Both the position numbers and the translations under genes were made by a program. A stretch of 64,000 nucleotides of DNA from Apostichopus japonicus (Eukaryota > Echinodermata > Holothuroidea > Aspidochirotida > Stichopodidae), in contig NC_092575.1 of assembly GCF_037975245.1 (NCBI RefSeq), positions 2,733,001 to 2,797,000 of the forward strand, in the 5' to 3' direction. Below the pieces are notes generated by a model. It was not told the DNA's origin and made no database searches. It worked only from the letters and a program-made list of their open reading frames with translations. Shown here piece after piece: positions 1 to 11,634 of this stretch (its first letter is position 1; each line of letters opens with the position of its first letter).

Positions 1-448
1 TCTTCACATGCAGTTGTGGGATCAAACCAATTGGATCCACCATACCGGACCACGGACAAAGGTTTCCCTCTCACCCACCCCACTGACGAGAGTCACCCAC
101 CCTACTGACGAGAGTCGACTCATTAGATATTTCTGAAGATGGAGACAATAAATCATACTGATAGATGCCTTATCATGTTACCATGAATTGGGTGTTATGG
201 TTAAGGGTACAGAATATTTTGCGCTTTCGTAAGAGGGTTATTTCCTTTTTCTTACTGGCCTATGAGGTGGAGGGAGGGAGGGAGGGGAGGGAGAAGGGGA
301 GGGGGGGGTGAGATATTTGAAGACATTGAATATGCATTCACGTTTCACATTTTTTATTCATATATACGTTTGTTCTTCATTTCTGTTTTATTTTTATAAA
401 AGAGTCATTTTTTATCAAACTTACCAAACGTATCATTTTATCTTGAAG
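1..448. other. non-coding flank, no gene seen
   Basis: No reading frame here looks coding. The stretch holds a G/A-rich run at about 268-310 and AT-rich sequence. It ends with the left target duplication (441-448) of the hAT-like element that follows. Confidence 0.5.
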
Positions 449-1047
449 CAGTGGCATACTGGCCACACGGGCATTTGGCAATGCCCGGTGGGCCGGTTGG
501 GCTGGGGAGCCTGGTAAAAATTACAGCCCATTTTCAAATTAGTTAATAGAATACAGACGGGCTGTGTAGAAATAAATTTTTAACTGTGGGAATCAGCTCA
601 TGAAATCACATGTTAGTTAGTCGGTTAGTTCGTAACAAAAGAACGTGCTATTGGCAACCCGTCCTTGCTTATGGATTTTCTTGAGGGTTTTTTTCCCCCA
701 TCTTTTGCAAGCATGTTGTATATAAAATCCAATCTTAAACATATATTTTTGTCTATTTTTGTTTACGTTTTTAACTTTCCTCAGTTTAATCAAGTGTTGC
801 TTCTGGAAAATTCTTTTTGGGGGTCATTTCTAAAGGATTATTGTAACCTACAAAATTGAGAAATATAGCGCCATTTTGCATATAGGCATTCCTTAACTTC
901 AATAAAATCTCAATGGCGAGGGGGACACCCCTCCCCTTAGACCCCTCTCCCAAGACGGCGATCGCTATGTAAGTAGCAATTCAATGAATAATGGGCCGGT
1001 CTAGGTGGAAAATGCCCGGGCCGGTTTTAAGACCCAGTCCACCCCTG
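449..1047. mobile_element. non-autonomous hAT-like transposon (599 bp)
   Basis: The ends are related inverted repeats: CAGTGGCATACTGG on the left and, read inward from the right, CAGGGGTGGACTGG. Both continue into GGGCAT/GCCCGG-type sequence. The flanking 8 bases are TCTTGAAG (441-448) and GCTTGAAG (1048-1055), one mismatch apart, as expected for an 8-bp hAT duplication. There is no transposase-sized ORF inside, so it is a MITE-like passenger. An 8-bp duplication with CAG...CTG ends is characteristic of hAT elements; the exact subfamily is not known to me. Confidence 0.8.
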
Positions 1048-1055
1048 GCTTGAAG

Positions 1056-1761
1056 TAGTGGGTCACAAATTCCTTCTCAAATAATCTTTACGTCAATCGC
1101 AAAAAAATGTAAAATATTGTCCTGCAGATTGGTTCCATATACAATCTTAAATTTACCCTGGGATTAAAAAAGTCCACTGGGCTGCCATATCAAATATAAT
1201 CAAATTAAAAGCTTGTCGTTTAAGAAAAATGCATCACAAACATATTATACTTGCCCCAGTTCATTATTTTCAATCTTTGACGCTATTAGATTTTCCGCTT
1301 TTGTAGAAGTAGCTGGGGCTTTTTTTTTTTTGAGGGGGGGGGGGGGGGTTAGTTCAGATCGAAATCCATTTTGCTATAAAAGAGGAACTAGAATCTAAGG
1401 CTTGTAGTTAACCATTTCCTGGTAACTCCGAGTTATTTTTGGGGTGTAGTTTACCAAAACTGGTGTTTGTGTATATTCCTTTAGTGGTACTCTGTCTATT
1501 GTCTCCACGTGGGATTACTGTTACCAACTGAGATTGTGAAGCTTATGTAATACCAATATTAAGTGTTCTCATATTATGATGTATCTATACTTTTAAAGGG
1601 AAAACAAAGTACTCTTATTTGGGACAATTATTTCGACTTTCTAAACAATGAAATCTTTGTTTTGTCCCAAAGAAAATGCATGTTTCATTTTTCCCCTTTT
1701 CTAAAACATCAAATTCCGGTTGTTTTCTTATACGGTAAAATTCGTTTTCTATTTTTATTTT
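1056..1761. other. intergenic, no gene seen
   Basis: AT-rich spacer with a long T run followed by a G run at about 1320-1348. Short ORFs here have no coding character. Confidence 0.5.
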
Positions 1762-1765
1762 TTAA

Positions 1766-2027
1766 AGGGTGTGAAGACTCGCGCACACAGCTTGCTACCG
1801 TCGGTAATCAGACACTAGTGTACAGACAGTACATGCTGCGGTCAATACCTACAGCACAGTATACAAACGATACAGCGATGGACATCTCAGGTCCAGCTTA
1901 AGATAACAATTAAGGTTTCATTACTGTCTGCATTTTGTAGCGACACGAACAAAACGTCACTTGCAAGCAGCAGAAAGTTAACTTTTTCAGATGGCCGCAC
2001 GCGGTTTGGGGCGAGTCTTCAATGCCT
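1766..2027 (+). mobile_element. TTAA-flanked MITE, copy 1 (internally deleted)
   Basis: The element runs from AGGGTGTGAAGACT to AGTCTTCAATGCCT, an imperfect inverted repeat, and has TTAA directly on both sides (1762-1765 and 2028-2031). TTAA duplication is the signature of piggyBac-type insertion. It matches copies at 43,413-43,755 (+) and 19,777-20,135 (-). It lacks an internal segment of roughly 80 bp that both other copies carry. There is no transposase inside. Confidence 0.75.
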
Positions 2028-2031
2028 TTAA

Positions 2032-3178
2032 GCTTCGCCATAAGTTTGAATACAACTTTGCTGGTAATTTCTTCCTCTGTATGAAAGCTTACAAATAATG
2101 TAATGCTTTCTTCTTCTTCTTCAAACAATAAACTGGTGAGAACGAAAAAGGTAAAATCTGTTTTCTATTTTTAAAGTACTGAAGACTTGCCATAATTATT
2201 TCATCGTTCCCATGCCAGTTGCCAGTTAGGCCATATAAGCTGTGACAGTTACCATAGCAACAGTTGCCACGGTAATGGTTAATTTTCCTGAGTAGCTACT
2301 TTCGGTGGGGGGTCACCCATGGTAGGGTACCTCCATGTGTGGGTAAAGGCCCTCGGAACCAAAGGTCAAGGTTAGTTCTCTTAAGTTATAATGGGAATGT
2401 CCAGTACTATCAAAATAAGTGGTTGCCGTGGGAACCAATGTCAAAGGTCATGTGATTAAAGGTCCATTTTATGACTAAAATAGTAAAATCTATCAGAACT
2501 TTCAATTTTCTTTACTGAATGTAGCCTACATTCCTCCATGGTCTTAGAATCTGTTCCATTTGATCGGCAAACACCAAGTAATACTTCGCCCGGAATATCC
2601 CTTTTATTTGTCAGAAAAGCGAATGCAACGGACATAAAAGCTCCCGAAAAGCTCTCCGGATGATCAACGAATGTATACTGCCGTGAATGAAGAAAGGATA
2701 AAACAAAAATCTACCAGACTTTGAACAAACTGATACAGTCTTGGAGCTGTGTGGAAGAAAGGATAAGATGGGGTCCAAATGAAACTCATATACACTTAAG
2801 ATAACTACTACATATATAACTCTAACATTAAGACCATTCAATTTGCATGAAGGATACATTTAATGACCCCCCCTCCCAAGGCTGATAATGACAATAGTCA
2901 GATGGATGTCAACTTTATCCCTATACACTAGATTCCATGTACCACATTCCTCTGAATTAAATATAGGAAACCATCGTAGTCTATTTTACTGAACGAATGA
3001 TCTACAGAGGCAAACACCACTATACTGTAGTAGTAATACATATCTTTCTACCTGATGATAGACATGGTCCCATGCACCCCTTCCCCTTCCCCTCTCCCTT
3101 CCAGTCACAAGGATTCCAAACTTGGCTTTATTTGACCCTGAACAACATTCATGTTGTGTTATACAATCTATATACAGG
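2032..3178. other. intergenic, no gene seen
   Basis: No convincing coding sequence on either strand. Around 2,250-2,470 there is GGTCACCC / AAAGGTCAAGG-type repeat debris similar in style to the degenerate repeats near 46 kb. Confidence 0.4.
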
Positions 3179-3960
3179 TGCGTATCCAGGGGGGGGCGTT
3201 GGGGGCGCGCCCCCCGGGTAAGAAAAAGAGGAGAGAAAAAAAGAGAAGAAAAAAGGAAAAAAGAGGGGGAAAAGAGGAGGAGGAGAGGAAGGAAGGGAAA
3301 AGAAAAAGAAGAAAGAGAGAAGAAGGAGAAAAGGAGGGAGTAAAAGAAAAACGCGAAGACACCGGGAAGAGAAAGAGGAACAGTGACATCATTACAGCGC
3401 TGAAGGGTAGCCAGTGACGGATCAATGATTGCGTAAAAGTGTGCCTCACCCTACCCCTTACACCGACAACTGCATTTTTTTGACGTTTCCATTTTCCTCT
3501 CTCACTAATGATCTATATATATACTATATATGGTCTATCATAACGCGTGTGTAGAATTGTGCTATGAAACCAACTGTGGCTGGTCTCGAACTCGACCGTG
3601 TCGTCGGGGAACATGACGCATTTTGGGATGGGGGCGACCGCCCGCCCCCCCCCCCCCATTCAGCATTTTTTTAAATGATATCGCTAAGTAATTTCAAAAT
3701 ACAAAGTGCTTAGATGCAACTTACAAGGCCTGGGAAGTGTCATTTCCAGCGATCTGGGAGACATTTTCGGCCAAAATTTGCTTGTACGCTTCGCGCTAAC
3801 AAATGGTCCTGGGTAGTGCCATTTCCAGCGATCTGGGAGGCATTTTCGGCCAAAATTTTCTTGTACGCTTCGCGCCAACCTATGGTGGCGCTACGCTTAG
3901 ATAATTTACCTACAGGCTTCGCCCCTCCCTTGGCAAATTCCTCGCTACGCGCCTATTCGA
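3179..3960 (+). repeat. dispersed repeat D with a purine tract and internal tandem
   Basis: It starts at GTGCGTATCCAGGGGGGGGC and ends near CTCGCTACGCGCC. It contains an A/G-only tract (about 3,218-3,370) and two near-identical units at about 3,728-3,800 and 3,812-3,890, each with the phrase CAGCGATCTGGGAG and then TTCGGCCAAAATTT. Related copies lie at 8,712-9,015 (reverse), inside 4,309-4,684, and at 5,236-5,348. The ORFs across the purine tract are low-complexity artefacts. Confidence 0.65.
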
Positions 3961-4009
3961 ATTTGTAACGCAAACAGCAGATATCACATCATATCAGTGA
4001 GCATGAAAA

Positions 4010-4720
4010 TGGCGTTCCAGGCTGAAAAGCCTCAAAACTGTCCGACTTGCCTGAAAAAATAACCAAAAATTTTCGCGCAAGTCGCGCGCGTTCAACGTGG
4101 CAATGTCAATATCATATAAGCAAGCATCGGTTATTACATCGCATGCCATCATGTACCGTACGGTCCGTTCAAATTGCGCAGTATATCGCGGGATGCTAAT
4201 GTAAACAACGACATGTCTCATGTAGATGTATAAAAAGCATGGAGGTCCAATTATGTCAAAACTCTCTTTTACATTAGTAATGGCGAATTAGGGGCCGACC
4301 CCGCCGCGCAGTGGCGGAGCGTCCATACGGTCAGGGGGCGGATGCGCCCATGACGGACTCAAATGGACTGCTGGCGCCTTTTTCAGCTCTTTACCACTAT
4401 TTACTTATTCTAGATTATTGACTTTTTAATTACGCTCTCATCTACTTATTGACATTTGTCACATTTTTTTGGTGTAATTTGGCGATGACACCCTATTCTT
4501 CGTTTATCTGCAAATTAGCCAGGCCATGAAAGGGTCATTTCCGGCGATCTAGGGAGTATCTTTACTCAAAATTTGTCTGTGCGCTACGCGCCAACCAGTG
4601 GTGGCGCTCCGCTTAGATAGTGTCGAAAGCGCCCCTACAGACCATTCTCGCCCCTCCTGACCAATACCCCTAGCTCCGCCACTGCCGCCGCGCCTCCTAC
4701 GCCTATGTGTGTAGTGTTCG
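4010..4720 (+). repeat. dispersed repeat E (copy interrupted by a hAT element)
   Basis: The segment with AACCAAAAATTTTCGCGC and then CATCGGTTATTACATC matches the start of the repeat at 39,842-40,530. Its far end, CCTCCTACGCCTATG, lies just after a hAT-like element (4,309-4,684) that splits it. No coding sequence. Confidence 0.6.
4309..4684. mobile_element. hAT-like MITE nested in repeat E (376 bp)
   Basis: The ends are CAGTGGCGGAGCG and, inverted, CAGTGGCGGAGCT. A perfect 8-bp target duplication, CCGCCGCG, flanks it (4,301-4,308 and 4,685-4,692). The interior carries repeat-D motifs (CGATCTAGGGAG, GCGCTCCGCTTAGATAG), which suggests that repeat D itself is a hAT family. Non-autonomous. Confidence 0.88.
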
Positions 4721-5235
4721 GTTTCGGAAATATCTGCTATTTTTTCATTTCCTTCAACCAAGTTTTATACTAGCCGTTATAAGAGGTTTAATATTTCTAC
4801 ACCAATAAATTAACTGTGTCTGAATTTTCGAAAATTTCTGACCAACATTCTGCATCACACTTCCCTCTACTCGTGCAATTTTGACCGGTCTGTTAGGGGT
4901 TGAAGGTAGTTTTTCTATATTGGTTGTCCATAGATGAAATTTTGTACAACATTATGGGTATGTTTTGAAGTGAGTTTATTCACGAGAAATGTGAATTTCC
5001 AAATTCTGAACAAATTTGGGGCTTAAAACCTTGAAAAGTGGGGCTGACGGGTATTGTGGGCCGCGACGTAGAATCACCTACAAAAGCAAAGACCCACAGG
5101 AGATGCGATCAGGTCGAACATGATGTGTGCCGGGTTGACAATCTTTAAAAAGGTTATGGATGGAAAAAACAAACTATTAGGAAATACTTGGTTCTCAGGC
5201 CAAAGTGTACATCTGGTTGGTCATTTCAAGCCCAA
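4721..5235. other. intergenic, no gene seen
   Basis: AT-rich sequence without an exon-like reading frame or a recognised repeat boundary. Confidence 0.4.
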
Positions 5236-5348
5236 GAAGTGCCGTTTCCGGTGATCTGGGAGGGTATCAAAACCAGAAATTTTCTTGTACGCTGCGCGCC
5301 AACCGATGGTGGCGCTCCGCTTAGATAGTAATTCGCGCCCCCCGGGTT

Positions 5349-6704
5349 GCGAATTTTTTTTTCCCAAACAGGTTCTCAATTACGGAGTTTTCAGCCAATC
5401 AGATTGCTCGTGACGTCAGCATCAAACGCTTGATAGTTCGAAGACATACACTGAGTTACACACTGACACTTAATAAAGTCTTGTTACGCGGTTTCCCTGC
5501 AAACGCCCTAACTTTTACTTTTAATGCTTGGATAACATGTTGACCTTACTTATGATACATACGCTACATTCTATCGGTTTCGTGTTTACGCCATCCAAGA
5601 TTCGTCAGCCGTTCTATTGAAATCGGAATTCGTTTCGTGGAATGGGTAGGCCTACACCAAAATCAGCTTCACGACGCGAGTTCAGCCTTGAATGAATATA
5701 CGCAAAACAGTTTAGTGTATAGTCAAGGCTTCATAATTGACGCACCCCGTAATTGACGCACCTTCAAGTATAACTAGCAACGATAGAGCAGGCCACCTAA
5801 ACTTTTTGCAGTCAAGCAGAATTACATATTTCATGAGTTTGAATCCATTTCAGCTATTTGATGACCAAATTGTGGAATTTTTAAGCTTTTAACACCCTTC
5901 CCCCGGTTTTGTACGTTCAGTTTTGGGGCATTTGGAAATCTTGCAACCTAAATATAACCAACATTTCCTCAATATCATGGACAACACTACTCTCTGGGAC
6001 CTGATCTGTCTAAGCTTAGAGGCTCAAAGTATAGCAAACAGCATCTAAAGTCAATGGATGTATACTAAAGCCTTCACTACAGTTAGCTTATCGACGAATG
6101 TGTCAATTTAGGGGTATGAAAGAACTTGACACGGCAGACATTTTGTGGTCAAGTTCTGCTCAATTGTACGTTGCATATGCACAGAACAATAAATATATTG
6201 AGATCATTACATTTCTGAGGAACCACACATATGAAAAACACATACAGTTGAGTGATTTTGATTTTTCCTTGATAGAAATCGTTGATCAAATCCTTAAGTG
6301 CGTCAATTATGAGCCCACCATGCTACAGTATGATGTATTTCCGTCACTGCACTGTGTACACAGTTATAATACATATAGGCCTATATCGCATGTGTTATGT
6401 ACCCTTGTACGAAACTTTCACTGTGCGATGTTATCGATAAATGCCTTCACAGAAATCTTCGATCAAAGTAGATCATACAATACTAGTGTGCTCATTATGT
6501 CTAAACCAATTCCAAACACATCTACATATATTTACGAAAAGCTGCGGGTAATTTTGAACGGGTATATCTTCGTTGCAACGAATGGATGCAGACATTTTGA
6601 TAACCTCGAAGTTAAGGGTTTTATTGTTATGACGTAACTTTTCCGACCAATCATGAGCGACTATTTATACACAATTGAGAACCTGTTTGGGAAAAAAAAT
6701 TCGC
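5349..6704. mobile_element. Mutator-like non-autonomous DNA transposon (1,356 bp)
   Basis: The terminal inverted repeats are about 32 bp. The left end reads GCGAATTTTTTTTTCCCAAA then CAGGTTCTCAAT; the right end is its reverse complement with one T fewer. The 9 bases CCCCGGGTT are present on both sides (5,340-5,348 and 6,705-6,713). A 9-bp duplication with long terminal repeats fits Mutator/MULE; P or hAT would be alternatives if the true duplication is 8 bp. The only sizeable ORF (6,098-6,637) overlaps another repeat that also exists at 37.1-37.6 kb, so I do not call it a transposase. Confidence 0.8.
5725..6324 (+). mobile_element. ~600-bp inverted-repeat element, copy 1
   Basis: It begins AAGGCTTCATAATTGACGCA and ends GTCAATTATGAGCCCACC, forming TIRs around the core CATAATTGACGCA. 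A diverged copy lies reversed at about 37,058-37,652 in intron 1 of the acyl-CoA dehydrogenase gene. This copy lies inside the Mutator-like element, either as a nested insertion or as part of that element's body. Apparent ORFs across it are not conserved as proteins between the two copies by eye. Confidence 0.65.
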
Positions 6705-6735
6705 CCCCGGGTTAGAAAATCCTCGATACGCGCCT

Positions 6736-7277
6736 GATATATAAAGAAAGGAAAGGAATTTCACAGGGTTAGAAAGAATGCTAGAGTATCTAACCATTCA
6801 CGTTGATATGAGGGTTCATTGTTAAGGTTGTAGCTATTTGAACCATACTTCAACAATACACAATTTAGTTTGTTTATGTGAGAGTTCTGGTCAAAAGTCT
6901 TCCTCTACTTTTACTTAATGGTAAATGAGTATATTATTAAAGCATACAGACAACCTTATTCAACGGCTGTAAAATTGACGACAAAAGCGGATAAACTTTT
7001 AATTAACTCAGTTCTAACAAATTCCGATAGTGGCAGCGGAATACAGAAAAACAACGCTCTCTTTAAACTGCCGTCAAACAGCGTTAACAATATACGATCG
7101 ATAAGAAACTGGAATAAATATGTGAAGAGAATAGGTCCATCCTGTGGAGAATCAGGATAGGGCTCGGATAAGCTAAGCTTCAGATAAGCTTGGGATCAAG
7201 AGATTTAACAACGGAAGGAGCCGACGCTATAATATCAAAATATGCAAATTACATAACTACTTGTGTGACGAGATGTT
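6736..7277. other. intergenic, no gene seen
   Basis: An 80-codon ORF at 6,918-7,160 has no recognisable domain and no splice context. I treat the stretch as non-coding. Confidence 0.4.
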
Positions 7278-7285
7278 GTCCTGGA

Positions 7286-7833
7286 CAGTGCCGTCGCCAA
7301 GGGGTGGCCTGTGCCCCGCCCCACCCCCCCCCCACCCCAGGTGACCCCCATATGTGATTTGTAGTGTTAAAAACGATACTCAAACAAAAACTTTTCTTAC
7401 AAAGGACAGAAACGTATTATGTTCTTCAGTAAAACTTCCTTCCACCGAACATCACAATAACCAGTTGTTTTCTCACTGACAAGGTCACAGAGGCCCCGGC
7501 GTGAACAGCTAGTTCTTAAACTACTACCATGCATGAATTTCAATTTCAACACTCGCATTTAAGAACATTATCAATGCAAAAGAGTTAATTTCCATTTTTT
7601 GTATAATTTTTTCATTCACCTCAATTAAAAACTACTACTTTTTGCACATAAATTTACTTTAAGTTGCAAAATATAGCACCAGATTGCATCTAATTGCCCT
7701 TAATTATTCACCCCCTCCCCTTAGACCCCTCCTCAGGACTGCATTCACACATAAACATTTTTCCCCCTAATTAAGTGCTGTCCCCCCCCCCCCCAATGTG
7801 CCCCAAAGATTGAAATGTCTGGCGACGCCACTG
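7286..7833. mobile_element. hAT-like MITE (548 bp)
   Basis: The ends are CAGTGCCGTCGCCA and, inverted, CAGTGGCGTCGCCA. The flanking 8-mers are GTCCTGGA (7,278-7,285) and GTCCTTGA (7,834-7,841), one mismatch apart. The interior is rich in C runs and has no transposase ORF. Confidence 0.8.
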
Positions 7834-7841
7834 GTCCTTGA

Positions 7842-8711
7842 GTAGGCATATGTGATCAAGTGACGTCATCAAACTTGAGCATAGTTTGATGTACTTCCGT
7901 ATCAGGTGTGACATGACAAATTATTGCACAGAATCAAAAAAAAAGAATCAAAGTTCAAAAATGTCTTCATATGCAGGCCTACAAACTTTATATCCATAAA
8001 CCCACAGAACAGGTATATCTATTTGTTAGCTGGAATAAATTAAATGAAACCCCTTATATTTTAAATTCACTAAACAATTCATCATTTTGCGGAAGTGGAA
8101 ATCTATCTGGTGTTATTGACTAATTCACGCTAATGGACACATAATCTTTAAATTACCATTTTTCTTCCAAGAAACAACAACTGGTGAGATCCAATCACGG
8201 AGGAGTCGATTTTTGCAATGATTCATTGACTCTCTTATTACGTAATTCATTTGACACCTTATCATGTACAGCGAAAGGAAGGCGTCGTTATTTTTTGTTG
8301 CACAGGTGAACCATTTTTCTTCACCTTATGCACAAAACCATGCACAGGATTGATTGACTAACTTATCTCAAAGTGTTGCTTGTATGATGCCATAGAGGCA
8401 TAAGATATGTTTGATTTAGTGGTTGTTTTTTTGTACGAGTACTCCCTGTGATATCAATTGGTAGTGCCTTAATCAGATCACGACCGAGGACATTTGTGCC
8501 TTTGGTCACCACATAAAACGTTTCTAAGGAAGATTTGTCTTTGTAGTACACCATAGCTTTGAACAGCCAAGAAGCTCAAATGACATGTTGCGTAAGAGAA
8601 GATAGCCTCTGTCCTCTCGGAGGTTTCACTAGGGCCTCTTTTGGAAAGAACGTATTAAAAGTCTCATCACTGAGTGAGGATTGAAACTCCGGACCCAGTT
8701 TCTACCATCCG
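7842..8711. other. intergenic, no gene seen
   Basis: AT-rich sequence on both strands with no reading frame flanked by usable splice signals. Confidence 0.4.
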
Positions 8712-9015
8712 CCAAGGCGCGTAGCGAGGAATTTGCCAAGGGAGGGGCGAACCTGTAGGCAAATTATCAGTCGTAGATTCGGCATTGGAAACTATATAAG
8801 CGTAGCGCCACCATAAGTTCGCTTAAAGCGTACAAGAACATTTTGGCCGAAAATACCTCCCAGATCGCTGGAAATGGCATTTCCCAGGCCTTGCAAGTTG
8901 CTTCTTAGCATTTTCTATTTGAAATTGCAAGTGATATCATAAAAATGTACAAAAAATATGCTTAAGGGGGGGGGGGGGGCGGTTGCCTCCTTCGCCCCCT
9001 GGCTACACGTCTGCA
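8712..9015 (-). repeat. dispersed repeat D, reverse copy
   Basis: Read on the minus strand it carries the same phrases as the copy at 3.2-3.96 kb: CAGCGATCTGGGAGG, TTCGGCCAAAATGTTCTTGT and GCTACGCGCC. A long G run (8,966-8,980) sits inside. Just beyond it (9,056-9,067) is another G run. Confidence 0.65.
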
Positions 9016-10687
9016 TCAGCCGTACAGGGGCAGCATTAAGAAAAACATCGACCAGGGGGGGGGGGGTTGGAGGGGATTTCATTTCAATTGTAGATAACAT
9101 TCCAACAGTTACTTGAGTAATACAGGCAGGAAGTGGGACATAAAGGTTATGTAATATGAACATTATAACATGCAACTAGCAGCATTAATTGAACAAAGTG
9201 TTTATTAAACTTGGCTGGCAAAAGAAAATATCAAACAATTCAGTTTCCATTATTTTGTGTCCTCCTGTATCGTCATTTCAGGCCATAGCAACCATCTCCG
9301 AGGGTTAAGAGTGTTTTGGCGGCCAAGGTTATATTGAAGACACCGGCCTTCTAGGACAGCTGAGAGACTAACAGGTACATGGTCACAATGATAAAAGCTA
9401 TGTTTAGTATAGTCAGTTGTCAGGGAATACCTTGTCTGGTATCTCGCAGTAAAATACTATTCAAAAGACGAAATTGCTACGATAATACAGTAGTACAGGG
9501 GTTTTGCACACACACGGAAACCGCCTTATTTTTACAGCTTTGTGTACAAAATTTGTGATCTTGGCATTGCCCTAGAAATGTGCATGCTCATTTCTTTATG
9601 TGACAGTACCAAATTAGCTAAAATATATTCTACAGTAAATACACCAAATATTTTGCTCACAGATCCAGATGCAAGTCCGGGTGGTTGGTATAAAATCTTA
9701 AGTGTCCCAGAAACTTACACAGGTGCTTTATCTTTCACTAAAGTTTGAAGGTTAATGGAATGGAATACATATTAGTGGTTTAAGCTTTGGGAACAGAAAT
9801 TTGCAATTGTCTACACTACCTTCAAAATCCGAAAAAAAAGCTCAAGTATCCGATTATTTTCTGAAAAAATGGTGGAATTTATTTCTGCAGGTCCTGAGCA
9901 TCTGGGAAGGCACTACTAACATTCTTTCTCTGGGTGTTCTTCGCTCCGTCGCCAAGAATAACGACCGAACTCTTCGGGTTTTCTTCAACTCTTTGGAGTC
10001 GAGGCTTGAAGCGGCTTCTCAGTCGAACTTTGTGGAATTGAAGAAAGCCTCTAAGAGACTGCAGGTATCCAGCAACAACCTAAAGAAACTTTTAAAGGAT
10101 GCCTTGAATGAGGGTCCGACGTTCATGGAGTTAGCAGGGAGAGATTTAGCATACAGTTTGTCAATACTCTATATTGGATCCCTTCTGGTGGAACATGCAT
10201 CCTGGACGGAAGCAACTCAGGGAGATGCTTTTGTGGCTCAAAGGTAGACTTGAAACTTTGTAGACTGTTTTACTTTATTTATGTGACATAAATTGTATGA
10301 GATATTTATAGGTAACTGATATTCTGTTTGAATTTTACATTCTACTTCACCATAGAAATTCCCAAGATGCTTTCATGAGATTGCACAATTCATGGATTCA
10401 GTGTCTTACATCATCATTCTGTTCGGATGATATGTGTCGAACTTGAACATTCGGTTCTCGTTTAGTATTAGCGCTATATCAGATCCTTCATGGATAGCTG
10501 TGAGTTTCTACAGTGGATCACTACAGGTAGAACTTAAATTACTGTCGTAATTTGAACCAAGTCTTGTTACATCGGATTCCTTATGGTAGAAGGTATATCC
10601 TTGGAAATGCAACTGACGAGATATGCTCTATAACTGAAAGGCAAAACTAAACTTTCCTTTTTCTTTTTCAAATATTTTATATTTTAG

Positions 10688-11064
10688 CAAGGGCGTAGGA
10701 ACCGGGGGGCTGGGGGCGCCAGCCCCCCAGTGAAAAATATGGAGGGGCGGAAGTATCATTCCGCCCCCCCCCCCCCCCCCGCTTCGCAAGTCAGAAAACC
10801 CCTTTTTCATTTCCAAATGAGTAAAAAATCTCATTTGGAGCACCAAATTGCATCTAAGGCCAGGTGAAAATGCAAAATTATTTACAAAATGGAGTGGGTG
10901 TTGAAGTGTGCTACATTGCACCGAATTGCATCTGAGGCCACCTGGAAATGTCAAAAAATTCCAAAGGGGAGGGGGACACCCCCTCCCCTTAGACCCCTCC
11001 CCCGGGCCGGCCATCAGTCTTCAGCCCCCCCCCCTACACTCAAAAGTACCTTCCTACGCCACTG
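10688..11064. mobile_element. hAT-like MITE (377 bp), copy 1
   Basis: The ends are CAAGGGCGTAGGAA and, inverted, CAGTGGCGTAGGAA. A perfect 8-bp target duplication TATTTTAG flanks it (10,680-10,687 and 11,065-11,072). A sister copy in opposite orientation is at 40,868-41,248. The interior has G/C homopolymers and the phrase GAATTGCATCTGAGGCCACC. It sits inside the intron between pseudo-exons 11' and 12'. Confidence 0.9.
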
Positions 11065-11223
11065 TATTTTAGGTTCTGTTGGATCCTCCCCATTCCAATC
11101 CCCTCACTCTATGTAAAGACACACTCACTTTGTTAAAAGACTGAATTGGAACATTATTTGCATATCATGCATACTCATTATTTGTTGGGGTAGTTTATTC
11201 CCCGTTTTGTACTTTCATGTCCA

Positions 11224-11313
11224 GCTTCAAAGTATTGACAGTTTGAGCAGTATGAATCAAATAGTACTGTAAGTCAGGAACTGTTTGTACTGTTAGTACG
11301 AGTGTTTTGAAGC
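11224..11313. repeat. fold-back repeat GCTTCAAAG, copy 1
   Basis: The left arm GCTTCAAAGTATTGACAG and right arm CTGTTAGTACGAGTGTTTTG are imperfectly self-complementary. The same palindromic family recurs at 14,109-14,250 and 23,760-23,864. Confidence 0.6.
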
Positions 11314-11634
11314 AGAATATCAGAGGACAGTATAGAGTGATAATGGCACTGTCCCACCCCACAGACATTGATATCTGCTTTTTGTTTGTTGGTAGTCACG
11401 AATGCCTTCCTTTATGATCCTGCCTTCATAATGTCAAGAAATCTGAAAATATTTCCACAGCGGACATCGGAATATATCTAATTCATTTTACTTTTTAAGA
11501 AAAAGTCACCCAGGAAAGAACCTGGGCACGAAAACCAAACTACCAAACGACTGATCCGCTCTCAGCCCCAGTCCCCTTGCATCGGGGCTGTGACTGTGTG
11601 ATCATCGTCAGGTGTGTATCACCATTCCCTAAGG

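Larger units (their letters stand above)
5236..6735 (+). repeat. repeat D copy split by a Mutator-like element
   Basis: Repeat-D motifs (GTGATCTGGGAGG, GCGCCAACCGATGG, CGCTCCGCTTAGATAG) end at 5,348. They resume at 6,705 with CCCCGGGTTAGAAAATCCTC and then TACGCGCC. The interruption is the transposon at 5,349-6,704, so this is a nested insertion. Confidence 0.7.

Noticed and set aside
6098-6637. 179-codon plus-strand ORF inside the Mutator-like element
   Set aside because: Spans a repeat whose other copy (37.1-37.6 kb) does not keep the frame, and has no transposase motif.
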